Shown here piece by piece: positions 31,701 through 40,479 of a stretch of DNA of 64,000 nt. Origin of the DNA: Diplonema japonicum (taxonomy: Eukaryota; Euglenozoa; Diplonemea; Diplonemida; Diplonemidae); NCBI GenBank assembly GCA_964019335.1, contig OZ025704.1, forward strand, positions 434,001 to 498,000, read 5' to 3'. The translations under genes were made by a program, and so were the position numbers. The notes beneath the pieces were generated by a model. It was given only the letters and a program-made list of their open reading frames with translations, searched no databases and was not told the DNA's origin. The number at the start of each line of letters is the position of its first letter. Position 1 is the first letter of the stretch.

Positions 31701-31909
31701 CACGCGAAGGGCAGGCTCTACCTAGCCAAAGTAGGGCAGACGTACGCACCCGCACTGGACAGCCCAGAAGCACCGCTCTCGAGGCCATTCACATCCTTCA
31801 CGACACTTTCGCACCTATGCACAGCACGCGAAGCATGCAGAGCATGCCCTCGTTCCCCCCGCAACCACGCAATATTTCGCCCATAAGGGAGAAACATATG
31901 AGGCACTGA
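28793..31909 (+). CDS. Ser/Pro-repeat coiled-coil protein
   Basis: A single exon of 1038 residues. The start is the first ATG after ATCATCAG (AG at 28784-28785). Residues 1-75 are Ser/Ala-rich. Residues 77-148 are six copies of a 12-residue repeat (SNPPSASIHPSI). A long disordered Ser/Pro/Thr region follows to about 480, then an acidic Glu-rich stretch (EVEEEEAVEVVEDVEEEEGE). A conserved-looking segment comes next (VNIHTEEKITQYRLDPTGAL), leading into about 400 residues of coiled coil (from about 580) rich in Arg, Glu and Leu. The C-terminus is Met/Ser-rich and basic. No family is recognised; it is likely a cytoskeletal or flagellar scaffold. It opens a tight block of four genes spaced 93-110 bases apart. 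Confidence 0.7.
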   Translation: MSVASIAASFSNPASRAASICRTQSEVSVGSHSQVAEQPATPSYHSRAPSTSNVIDASVTGAGQSIAPSVSNAPTPSNPPSASIHPSISNPPSASNHPGISNPPSASIHPSISNPPSASIHPSISNPPSASIHPGISNPPSASIHPGISPPEAVAEPAPNTTTAPPSARGSLTSQVSQRDDFLHEVLSTTMRSQRSEPVQMPLSSLQDPASEVRAESHVSTQGPALLARSASYSSSVHKPTHDTSSHKTSVHDADSLRPSLNTASRKPSVLDSIHNPSTHDAASQGTLIQDATLVRKLSVQSIASSYRAPRNPPSQDLQSSKSKASHVPSTRTDVAQAVEAQLDNTRSMMSGRSPFESQPLQASARSPSVSIVSVQSKGISSPPPPPAPAEFVLDKRSSAVPMYPNVSVRSLNESQVSLSGPYKLPEQLPYQVPTTAYEMQKQLEHEDEARAKREVSEAESYATPTPHPSVVSVAQSRQDDASACSNEAEVEEEEAVEVVEDVEEEEGEVDREVSAPEQEGSGIKEVVGRKVWEPPAKEELSQYVNIHTEEKITQYRLDPTGALDIGSASMVQDIVKDLVDELNDMKIALFKMTTERDSLLAEIALLRARLLAPKPEPEATNIIIEQPVVQEVAEIEGPGIILNWALFQKQLRAAQAEAARLRKDLVAKDIYEGRAERAEDALRKAEEVMLEVQLAFNELATTREDDIRTLSKENLELRGSINARVPREEFRSIEARLADKNKQLELERKMAEATRLGLVDELAAAQLLVSRIEEEAAQREERLRELLVQSGDEQNRLLQQLILSEQALLPELRDKLLLQKETIARLLKNITRLEDDKKALRADVLAAETLAESTENEREAMEKELKAAKAEGAMLRQMLEKIADSAREAMELRKELAKLKGVNEHLRDKLKERDVYILSHKNTVSEMRVEHAAEMKNAVDRVTSSVRAQSGELFGRHLSMMSTKNFTGTREGQALPSQSRADVRTRTGQPRSTALEAIHILHDTFAPMHSTRSMQSMPSFPPQPRNISPIREKHMRH
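29021..29236 (+). repeat. Six in-frame 36-bp tandem repeats
   Basis: Encodes (SNPPSASIHPSI)6 with N/I and G/S substitutions. Copies differ at synonymous positions, so the array is not brand-new, but its protein sequence is kept. Confidence 0.9.
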
Positions 31910-32003
31910 CGCACATAGTTGTACTGTAACCTTCTGTTGTACATGTATTTTTGATTATTTCTCTACTTCCTTCTTTATTTACAGTACAGGTGCAGGTAGC
32001 ATA

Positions 32004-34697
32004 ATGTTCGGGGGTAAGAAAAAGAAAGGAGGGGGTGCTGTGAACAACTTTGCAGGCTTCTCCATGGAGGACCTTGCACCGTCCCCGAAGGCCGAACCTA
32101 AGAAGCCGAAGCCGAAACCCAAACCGAAGCCGAAACCGAAGCCGAAACCCAAGGCTCAGGAAAAGCCGAAGGTCATAAAGCCAGTTCAGCAAAAACAGCC
32201 CGAGAAGGCACCAGCAGCTGCATCTGCGGTGGGTGGGGCACAATTGAGCGATTTAGCCGCTATACAAAAGATGGCTGTCTTCTACAAACTGGTAGACCCG
32301 TCTAAAGAACCAGAGAAGATCATAGAGCTGTGGTACAAGTACAAAGGCAACCCCAGTTCGTACTATAAGATAGCGAAGGATCGTTATCCTGCTGAGCACG
32401 TGCAGCATATCGCTTGGATGGAGACACAAAAGGGCATCCCGCTGAAACCCGTTGATGTACAAGACGCAGTGTCACGTTTGATAGGTTTCTACAAATCAGT
32501 AAACGTGGACAAGTCCCCTAAGGGTGCGGAGAAGATATGGAACGACCATAAGGACTTCCCGGAGGTATTATACCGCAAGGCTGCCATGAAATATGATGCA
32601 GACAAGATGGTGCAGCTGAACTGGCTGTTGCGAAACCCGTTCCCCCCGTCACTCTTGACTGCTGAGCTTCAACTTGAGGGAAAAGCTCCTGAACCTGAAA
32701 GGCAGCCAACCCCACAGCAGGCTCCCACACCTCAGCCACCTACGCCAGAACAGCAGATAGAAAAGCCACCTGCACCACAACAGCAGCCGCCAACGCCAAC
32801 GCCACAGCCACCAACTCCTCAACAGGCGCCCACACCACAGCCACCTACTCCGCAACAAGTGCCTACACCGCAGCCACCTACCCCGCAACAAGCTCCTACG
32901 CCACAGCAGCCGCAGCCATCACCACAGCCACCAACTCCGCAGCAAGCACCTGTTCAACAAGCACCCACTCCTCAGCCACCGACACCGCAGCAAATGCCCA
33001 TCTATCAAGCTCCCACTCCACAGCTTCCTACCCCCCAACAGGCACCATATAAGCCGCCAACTCCAAAGCAGCCAACACCTCAGCACGCACCACAGCCTCA
33101 AGTATCTACTTCGCAGCAAATACCACAGGCTGCAATGCCGCAGAACCCAGAAATGCCTGTCCCTCAAGTAGTCTCGGGGTCAAGGCCGCCTTCATTGCCA
33201 TCTCACCAGCCAACTCCGCAGCAAATGTCCTCACAGCCGCCTCGTCTGCCTACACCGCAGCAGCTGATCACCACTTCACCTGCCCACACCCTGCACCAGC
33301 CCGCACCCCAGCGGGGATCCTTCCCTCGTCAACTCACACAAGAACCAACACCCAGTGCAGCACACCCACAGGTTATGCCTTCACAGATACCCCTCCAACC
33401 GCCCCTAGAGCTCGGGTTACCCGCGCCTATAGCATCCAACGTGACAGCACTTCCTGTGGTCACTCATCAGCAGCTTGGTACACCAGCTATGCAGACGTAC
33501 CACACTCCTGTGCAGAGCAACAAACCACCTTCACCTTCGCCGTGGCAAGACGTCATGCACTCATCTCAGAAGTCTGTTCAAGAGAACGAGTTGCATGAAC
33601 AGCAGCAGAAGTTACTAATGTTGCAGAAACAGCTTGAGCAGCAGCAGCAAGCATTGCAACAACAGCAACAGCGGCACTTCGAAAAAGAAAAGCTTCTTGA
33701 ACAGAGAGAGTTCGATCTCAACAGGCAGCAAATACAAAAGAGACAGTACCAAGAAGCACAGTCCCCACAGATGGTGCATGTCAATGTTGCAGAAGAAGAA
33801 GTCGCAAGGCAGAAGGTATATGCTGCTAATGAGTCGCTGCGGCTGAAAACTGTAGATCGTGTTGGGCGTGACGCATGGCGGGTGATGACGTGGGTGGAGA
33901 GAGACTCTGCCATTAACGAAGACGACGTGCTGGCGACAATGGGTTTGGGCAGTGCAGACACAGGGATGACTACCGCCGCGCGGCAAGAGATCAACAACAT
34001 GCGGGCTGCGGTACACACGTCGATAGCTATGCAGAAGGACGAGAACACGCGCGCGATGCAGCAGGAGGACGTGCAGTGGCAGGCGGCACGGCAACGGTTA
34101 CGACAGCAAATGCAGAACAAAGTGCAGCCACAAGCTCAAGAGAAGAATGGATTAGACGACGCAAAATTAGAAATGGAGCGACGGAAGCAGGAGCAGGAGA
34201 TACAGCACAGGCTTACGCTCGCAAGACACACGATGGTAGAGGCGGTTGAACAGATGACAAACCAGGCATATGCCGTCACTGCTGCCGCAAATATGAGAGT
34301 GGCTGAAGTCTCTGCTAGGAGACACCTGAGTCCCCGTGGGACACGGGATGCCAGCCTCAGCCCACACGGACCTGCACATCGGCGTACTGGCGCCCCCCAG
34401 TTCCAGTATCATGTAAACCCAGCATTCACTTCTCCCAGCGCCGGCGTGCGCCCCCCTACGGAACAAAAGTATAATGTACCTGCGGAACAGAGGTATTATG
34501 TGCCGCAGGACCACAACCTCACAAGAAGCCCTAGAAAAAAAGAATCCTCTGCAAGAAAGAAATTAGCGAACATCGCGAAGCAGATAAAAGATATTCTTAG
34601 CTCTGAGGACCCCCTCCTTGACGACAGACCGAAGCCTCGGAGGAGAAAAAGGGACTCCGGCTCTGATGACTTGGATGAGTTTATTAAATACCTTTAG
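32004..34697 (+). CDS. Lys-Pro and Pro-Gln repeat protein with duplicated FYK domain
   Basis: A single exon of 897 residues, beginning 95 bases after the previous stop behind CAG acceptors. Order: basic start MFGGKKKKGGG; a (KP)n tract at about 32-51; two related ~55-residue helical units (AVFYKLVDPSKEPEKIIELW and LIGFYKSVNVDKSPKGAEKI, each continuing to an LNW- or IAW-type helix end); a ~280-residue Pro/Gln/Thr-rich region built on PTPQQAPTPQPP; a Gln-rich coiled coil (about 525-580); a helical region with ERDSAINEDDVLATMGLG; and a basic tail ending with charged RRRKRDSGSDDLDE. The duplicated unit is not one I can name. An adaptor or scaffold role is plausible. Confidence 0.65.
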   Translation: MFGGKKKKGGGAVNNFAGFSMEDLAPSPKAEPKKPKPKPKPKPKPKPKPKAQEKPKVIKPVQQKQPEKAPAAASAVGGAQLSDLAAIQKMAVFYKLVDPSKEPEKIIELWYKYKGNPSSYYKIAKDRYPAEHVQHIAWMETQKGIPLKPVDVQDAVSRLIGFYKSVNVDKSPKGAEKIWNDHKDFPEVLYRKAAMKYDADKMVQLNWLLRNPFPPSLLTAELQLEGKAPEPERQPTPQQAPTPQPPTPEQQIEKPPAPQQQPPTPTPQPPTPQQAPTPQPPTPQQVPTPQPPTPQQAPTPQQPQPSPQPPTPQQAPVQQAPTPQPPTPQQMPIYQAPTPQLPTPQQAPYKPPTPKQPTPQHAPQPQVSTSQQIPQAAMPQNPEMPVPQVVSGSRPPSLPSHQPTPQQMSSQPPRLPTPQQLITTSPAHTLHQPAPQRGSFPRQLTQEPTPSAAHPQVMPSQIPLQPPLELGLPAPIASNVTALPVVTHQQLGTPAMQTYHTPVQSNKPPSPSPWQDVMHSSQKSVQENELHEQQQKLLMLQKQLEQQQQALQQQQQRHFEKEKLLEQREFDLNRQQIQKRQYQEAQSPQMVHVNVAEEEVARQKVYAANESLRLKTVDRVGRDAWRVMTWVERDSAINEDDVLATMGLGSADTGMTTAARQEINNMRAAVHTSIAMQKDENTRAMQQEDVQWQAARQRLRQQMQNKVQPQAQEKNGLDDAKLEMERRKQEQEIQHRLTLARHTMVEAVEQMTNQAYAVTAAANMRVAEVSARRHLSPRGTRDASLSPHGPAHRRTGAPQFQYHVNPAFTSPSAGVRPPTEQKYNVPAEQRYYVPQDHNLTRSPRKKESSARKKLANIAKQIKDILSSEDPLLDDRPKPRRRKRDSGSDDLDEFIKYL

Positions 34698-34807
34698 TAA
34701 TGACAATGGCAATGGTTTCTTTGTTACATTTTGTTATCTGTATAAGTCTCTTCTTTTTTGTTGTTGTGGATAGTGAAACACGTGTATGAATAGTAATATT
34801 AAAGAAA

Positions 34808-36793
34808 ATGAAAAAGGGTGACCTCCCCGCACCCCCTGAGGTGCGATCTAATGTGAGCAGCTCTAGCAGCTCCAGTGATAGCGATAGCGATAGCGATAGC
34901 AGTACTTCGTCATCTTCATCCAGCTCAGCCCTCGCTAAAGTAAAGGTGTCTCCTCCTCCCACTGCTATGAGGGGTGCTCTACCGGGCCACATTAGAGGAC
35001 TCGGGCTCAAAATGAAAGCACCTGCTCCAGCCCCGAAGAGTGCTACTGCTCCTGTCACTCCGAGGAGTTCCCCTGTACCTGTCCCTGCTCCTGTCCCTCC
35101 CGCTGTCCAGCCGCCTTTTGTATTCAGTGCAACTCCCGCCAAGCGGAAGCACCTTGTTTCCAACTGGAACAAGGTACACAGATGGAATGCAATGCAAGAG
35201 CTCCCGGAAACTGTTGACATTGTGAAGAAACAGCTGCGGTACGTCTGCAGCAGGGGGTATATTCTGCGAGTAGGCAGCGAGAATACACGAGACATGGTTA
35301 TCCTGCTGATGCGGAGCGCCATGTGCACCTCAAACGAGGAAGCGCCCATGGTCTTCGAAGCACTGCGTGTAGCCATCGAGGGCACCTTGGGGGAACATTC
35401 ACTTCAGGCCTCTCATTATGTAAACAATAGGATTCTTGCAGCCTTAGCACTCTGGGTACATAAGCTGCGAGGGTGCACACAACCGACGATTAACCTGTTG
35501 CACTTGGTTAAAAAGGTCCTGCTTCATGTGCCGCCTCATCTGTTGCTCGAGAACCTCTACACCCTCCCGTCTGCGCTAGGCATGCTGCTGATTGAGGATA
35601 ACATTGAAATCAGAAAGTGCGCGCAGAAATGCCTATCCAATATCTTCCCACAACGGGCGCCCATCACGCTCATGGAGCATGACACCCGACAGACAGTTAT
35701 CAAAGACAATCAACAGGCGCCGGTCTGGGACCTGACGTCCCCACAGCCCGAGCGGCACATGGCTACCATCATTATGAACAACACGCCTCCCAAAGAGGTC
35801 GTGATAGAAGAGGTGACGCCGACAGCAGTTGTTCTCCCCATAAAGCTCGATCCTCCCCCCAAACCAGCGCAAAGTATTTTGAAGCAGTCTAGCGGGACGA
35901 AAAGGATCCGATGGAACGACGATCGGAGCACCGTTCACGTGTTCGAGAAGTTCTCAATCAGACTACCTCGCAAGCAAAGGAGTGTGGTAAAGGAGAAGAA
36001 ACACGTTAATCAAGAGACAGTCAACATAAGAGTGAGCCTGACTTCACTGACCGCAAAGGAGAACGAGCTGAAGCCTGGGCTGAGGTTTCTCCCGTGGGAG
36101 GGCACCACACCGAAGTACTGGAACACCGAACTGTCATTTGCACATCAGACGAACGAGCAGTTAGGAACTGATTGGGGGAAGCTATGCCAAGTTGCTACAG
36201 TGTCACAGTCACCTGCAATGGACTGCCCCCAATCTGCGACCAACCCGCAGCTAAGGACTTCGGGACTGCAAGAAAGTGCAGACCGCCCACTAACTTTGGC
36301 TTCCCCAGTAGAGCAAAAAGAAGGCAATGTGAATGTTGCAGACCACCCAGAAAAAGAAGACTATGCGCCACAGTTTTTGGCTACCCAACAGCAAAGGTCT
36401 GTTCAAGAGGAAGCAAGTGATGTGAACAGCAAGGACTGCCCACGACCTTTGACTGTTACGCAGCGGAGGGCTCCTGTTCAACAGGAAGATGTAGGCAATA
36501 CGGGCCGCCCACAACCTGTGGCCATCCCGCGGCGGAGGGCTCCTGTTCAACGACCTTTGGCTATCCCAAAGCGGAGGGCTCCTTTAGAGCAGAATGAAGA
36601 TGTAAACAGGACCACGGCCTGTACACCCTTTAATTCCAGCACACTTAACTCTGACAATGAAACTAACTATGTCCCCCAACCGGAAGTCCCGCCACAAAAC
36701 ACAATGAAGCGTCCATACACGCCTGACACTGAAAGTGAGGACTATGTCCCTGAGCCGAAGGTACCGAAGGTTGATTTCGTTCTTATTGAATAG
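34808..36793 (+). CDS. PNUTS-like PP1-docking nuclear protein
   Basis: A single exon of 661 residues. After a Ser/Asp-rich start and a Pro-rich stretch, residues ~205-280 (ILAALALWVHKLRG through IRKCAQKCLSNIF) resemble the TFIIS N-terminal/LW helical bundle. Further on, SILKQSSGTKRIRWNDD contains KRIRW at 365-369, a good RVxF-type docking motif for protein phosphatase 1. TFIIS-N plus RVxF is the PNUTS (PPP1R10) layout. In kinetoplastids PNUTS acts with PP1 and Wdr82 in RNA polymerase II termination. The C-terminus has three RRAP(V/L)(Q/E) repeats and acidic YVPEP-type motifs. An upstream out-of-frame ATG at 34786 is bypassed if the closer AG (34791-34792) is used. Assignment is by architecture, without a database search. 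Confidence 0.6.
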   Translation: MKKGDLPAPPEVRSNVSSSSSSSDSDSDSDSSTSSSSSSSALAKVKVSPPPTAMRGALPGHIRGLGLKMKAPAPAPKSATAPVTPRSSPVPVPAPVPPAVQPPFVFSATPAKRKHLVSNWNKVHRWNAMQELPETVDIVKKQLRYVCSRGYILRVGSENTRDMVILLMRSAMCTSNEEAPMVFEALRVAIEGTLGEHSLQASHYVNNRILAALALWVHKLRGCTQPTINLLHLVKKVLLHVPPHLLLENLYTLPSALGMLLIEDNIEIRKCAQKCLSNIFPQRAPITLMEHDTRQTVIKDNQQAPVWDLTSPQPERHMATIIMNNTPPKEVVIEEVTPTAVVLPIKLDPPPKPAQSILKQSSGTKRIRWNDDRSTVHVFEKFSIRLPRKQRSVVKEKKHVNQETVNIRVSLTSLTAKENELKPGLRFLPWEGTTPKYWNTELSFAHQTNEQLGTDWGKLCQVATVSQSPAMDCPQSATNPQLRTSGLQESADRPLTLASPVEQKEGNVNVADHPEKEDYAPQFLATQQQRSVQEEASDVNSKDCPRPLTVTQRRAPVQQEDVGNTGRPQPVAIPRRRAPVQRPLAIPKRRAPLEQNEDVNRTTACTPFNSSTLNSDNETNYVPQPEVPPQNTMKRPYTPDTESEDYVPEPKVPKVDFVLIE

Positions 36794-36886
36794 AGTGTTG
36801 GACTAGTGTCTGTAAGCCTTGTAAGCAGCGATTGCTCCAGTTTGTTCTCGATTAGATTAAGGTTTTCTCACCAGCATCACAGGAAA

Positions 36887-38731
36887 ATGGAAAAAAGCAA
36901 AATTGAAGATGAGATCAGGCAGAGCGAGGACGAGTCACCAGGCCCGATGCGGGGCCTGTACGAGATGATGAAGACTGGTGTCACGAGGTCGTATTTCAGG
37001 ATGCTGTTGTACGCGTACTACAGAGAGGTGGATGTGATTGGGATCGAGAATGTGCCAAGGACGGGACCCGTGATCTTCTGTGGGAACCATCAAAACCAGT
37101 TCGTTGACGGAGTGATGCTGTACGCGCACTGCCCTAGAATACCGTCCTTTATCATCGCTGCTAAGTCGATGGGCAGGCAGGTGGTAGGGGACTTTGCACG
37201 CTTCATGAATTGCATCCCTGTGCGCCGCCCACAAGACGAGGCAGTTGCCGGACCCGGTGTCATCACCTCCGTCACCGAAACCCACATCACAGGGATGCAC
37301 ACCAAGTTCACCTCCATCCCTGGGGGTTCCCTCATCTCTATATCTCTCGGTGGCGCTTCTACCCTAATAGTGAAGTTGATGAATATAACTTCTGACACAG
37401 CAGCTGAGATCAAAGAGATCTCGACTGACAGCCTCCCCGAGGCACCAGAGGGCAGGGCTTACAAGATATTCCCTAAGATCGACCAAAAGGAGATGTGGCA
37501 GTCTGTGTACGCGAGGCTCGGACAAGGGGGTTGCATCGGGATCTTCCCCGAAGGCGGGTCGCATGACCAGACATCGATGATAGGGATGAAGGACGGCATC
37601 GCGAGGATCGCGTTGGGGAGCATCGAGCATGGGAACCAGCCACCCGTCATCATCCCTGTGGGGCTGACTTACTACTACGGGCATAGATTCAGATCAAGGG
37701 CCCATATTGAGTTTGGGAAGCCCTTGTATATCACTGATGACATGTACAAAGGGTACCAGGAAGACAAGGCCGCTGGCGTTGTGTCTTTAATGCAAGAGCT
37801 GCAGGCAGCTATGGCGGAGGTCACGATCCAGTGTCCTGACTGGAGAACCTTGAAGCAGGTGCACCACGTGAGAAGGCTGTACCAGCCTGGAAGGATCAAA
37901 CTCGACGTGGCGGAATACCTGAGAACCACTAGACGGTTTGCCCAGGGGTTGCGACTTGTAGAAGACCTTCCAGCGGCCAAGGCATTGCTCGAGAAACTTG
38001 AGCTGTACCAAGAGAATTTGAAGGCATACCTGCTGACTGACCACCAAGTGCAGAGCCTTGACACCCTGCAGAGCCACACCAGTTACAAGCTCGTGGCGCA
38101 CCGTATGTTCATGACTGCCTTTTGGTTCCTGCTGTGCATCACAGGCGTGGTCATCAACCTGCCTGTGGGTGTCATTGCGAGAGTGTACAGCGACGTGAAA
38201 AGCATGGAGGCGGTGAAGAACAGTACCGTGAAGGTGCTTGGAAATGACGTAAAGGCCTCGTACAAGGTGCTGTGCGCTATGATGCTAGCACCTTTCTACA
38301 TCATGATGTACGTTGTTCTGGCGTGGTGGTACTACAGTTTCGGACTTGCTGTGGTGATCCTCATAGTGTACCCCTTGTGGTCGTACTGGTCAGTCGTGTG
38401 GGCGAACAATTGCATGTGCGCTGCTAGGGCGACGTTCCCGTTGCTGCTGTCGCTGCACTCGGAGAATTACATGTCAAGGTTCAACGAGCTGCACAACTTC
38501 AGAAAGGAGCTGGTGGCCGATGTGCGGCAGCTGGTTGACGTTCATGTGCGTGGGAAGCACGACCTATGGAGCAGCAGGTCTGAAGAGCTGTACCAAAGGA
38601 TCGAAGCATTGGACTCTATTCCACCTACCGAAGAGACGCAGAACATGCCCTTCACGGTGGAACACACCTCCCGCCTGGAAAAACGCGCAGTCAGCAACAC
38701 ATCCTTCTCGTCCTCAGCAAAGTCCGAGTGA
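36887..38731 (+). CDS. Gpt2/Sct1-type glycerol-3-phosphate acyltransferase
   Basis: A single exon of 614 residues starting at the first ATG after ATCACAG (AG at 36881-36882). All PlsC-type blocks are present: NHQNQFVD (67-74; catalytic His and Asp), CIPVRRPQD (109-117), FPEGGSHD (220-227) and VIIPVGLTYYYGHRFRSRAH before FGKPL. Between blocks II and III is the ~90-residue insertion typical of the fungal Gpt2/Sct1 group. Two pairs of hydrophobic helices near the C-terminus (MTAFWFLLCITGVVINL and the segment from APFYIMMYVVLAWWYYSF) anchor it, probably in the ER. It should acylate glycerol-3-phosphate (or DHAP) as the first step of phospholipid and triacylglycerol synthesis. The Ser-rich tail may be regulatory. 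Confidence 0.9.
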   Translation: MEKSKIEDEIRQSEDESPGPMRGLYEMMKTGVTRSYFRMLLYAYYREVDVIGIENVPRTGPVIFCGNHQNQFVDGVMLYAHCPRIPSFIIAAKSMGRQVVGDFARFMNCIPVRRPQDEAVAGPGVITSVTETHITGMHTKFTSIPGGSLISISLGGASTLIVKLMNITSDTAAEIKEISTDSLPEAPEGRAYKIFPKIDQKEMWQSVYARLGQGGCIGIFPEGGSHDQTSMIGMKDGIARIALGSIEHGNQPPVIIPVGLTYYYGHRFRSRAHIEFGKPLYITDDMYKGYQEDKAAGVVSLMQELQAAMAEVTIQCPDWRTLKQVHHVRRLYQPGRIKLDVAEYLRTTRRFAQGLRLVEDLPAAKALLEKLELYQENLKAYLLTDHQVQSLDTLQSHTSYKLVAHRMFMTAFWFLLCITGVVINLPVGVIARVYSDVKSMEAVKNSTVKVLGNDVKASYKVLCAMMLAPFYIMMYVVLAWWYYSFGLAVVILIVYPLWSYWSVVWANNCMCAARATFPLLLSLHSENYMSRFNELHNFRKELVADVRQLVDVHVRGKHDLWSSRSEELYQRIEALDSIPPTEETQNMPFTVEHTSRLEKRAVSNTSFSSSAKSE

Positions 38732-40479
38732 CATCCGTCGCTCTTAAAATAGCAAAAAAGAATAATCAAAAAAGAAATGTCTAGTGCAGCGTGTGTCTGT
38801 TTGTTCCCTCTCTTTTCCCCTTTTTTTTGTCGCATTTTGCGCCATTTCCCCTCTCCTTACATTTTTTGCTCCCTTAGGTGCTTACCCTCATTTTCTCCCG
38901 CAACGCGGCCCCCTCGCCTTTCCCTAGAGGGGAGCTTGTTTGCACTGCTCCTGTGACTCGGATGGCATGACCATAGTTATGCTTCTATTTGGGTTTTATT
39001 CTTCTTTTTTTTCCCCCCCCTTCGGATCTCTAATCTGACTGGGTATTTCTCCTCAAAAAAGGAACGAAAAAGAATCGAAGGGGTCCTTTTGTTTTTCTTT
39101 TGTTAGGTTTTAAAAAGACAAAGATGACGGCCCCACGGGTGGGGGGGGGGGGGGGGGGGGGGTCTAGCGGGAGCCCTTTGCGCAATTTATCTTTTTCTTC
39201 CATTTTTCTGATCATCTTTATACACATAGGCAACACGCCCCGTTTTGAGATTCCGTCAAGACTGGCGCATCGGGGCTGATGTATGAAATGGTTTCAGGTT
39301 TAATACAGGTGATGGTTGGCATGAAGCAGGTGCCTACCATAAACAATGGTGGGCCGCTATTGGGATAGCCAATTTTGTTTTCTTCAATTTTCTTTTTTTT
39401 GTGGGGCATTTCATTTTTGAATGCAGCTAATTTCTTTTAACCTGATGCACCCGGCTGCCCTTATTCCCGGAAGTAAGGAATGAGTGTCACTGCCTTTACA
39501 TCCTTTGAGAACAAAAGGTTTAAAATTAGTGCCAATATTACATCCAACAGTTCTTCTTCTTCTTTTTTTCTTGCCTCTTCGGGTGCATCAAGAAGAAGAA
39601 ACAGAAAAGCCGAAGAACCCCCCTCCCCTCCCTCGCTCTTTCGTTTTCTACTCCGGAAGATTCTTAATTCGGAAGTAACACAGAACAAAGAAAAAGAAAT
39701 AAAGAAAAAGAAAAACGACAAACGAGATGGGGGGGGGGGGTAAAAGAATAGAAGCTTGTCATCCTTTGTTGTGCTGAGCGAAAGATTTATTTTTTCCACT
39801 TTGTTGGCTTTTTTCTTTCTTTTTTTTTTCACACTGGTCTTTTTCTACCTCTCAGAAAACCAATAAACGACGAATTCTCTTTATTTATTTTATTTTTTTT
39901 TTTTTTTTTGCTTTTGTCAGGTTATTGGCGGGTTGGCAATTTCTCCGGTTCAGCCGGATGGATGTCAATGAAAGGGATTTTTCTTCTTTTTTTTTTCTAT
40001 AAAAAAAACCACCAAACCCATTTACAAGAGGGGAAAAAGAAAAAAGATGAACCTCTTTTTATCTTCACTGTTGACGGAATGGAATAGCACTTGTCGGGTC
40101 ACTATCATGCGATGCGTGCCCCAGATCAAGAACTTACAACATCAGGACCCAGGTATTTGCTACATGAGTGTCGACAGACGACCTGATTCATGACTGGGTA
40201 CCTTATCGACTTGTACCGAGCAAAAGAGAATTTTTTAATTTTTCGAATTCTCCTTCCGACTTTCGTATTTTACTTCAGATTTGTAGTCAGGGTGTAACAG
40301 CGGGGGGTGGGGGTGGGGGATGTGAGAAGCTCATGACTTCTATTAATAAGAAAGCCTGGTATATTTTTTTTTTTATATTATTATTCTTCCTATTCTTTTA
40401 ATTTCTTCCGCTTTTCTTCCCCCCCTTGACCCTCCCAATGTACAACTAGCATCTCAGGCGGAGGGGGTGGGTGTGGTGC
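38732..40479. other. Gene-free low-complexity gap
   Basis: Contains a 22-base G run (39141-39162), T/C tracts and a G/T-rich stretch. Two patches have ordinary composition (39225-39380 and 40060-40215). The first reads openly on the minus strand for about 60 codons, but nothing recognisable results. No gene or RNA is supported. Confidence 0.6.

Noticed and set aside
39218-39409. Minus-strand 63-codon frame with balanced composition
   Set aside because: No acceptor, neighbour or recognisable motif, and every supported gene is on the other strand. It could be a relic but cannot be supported.
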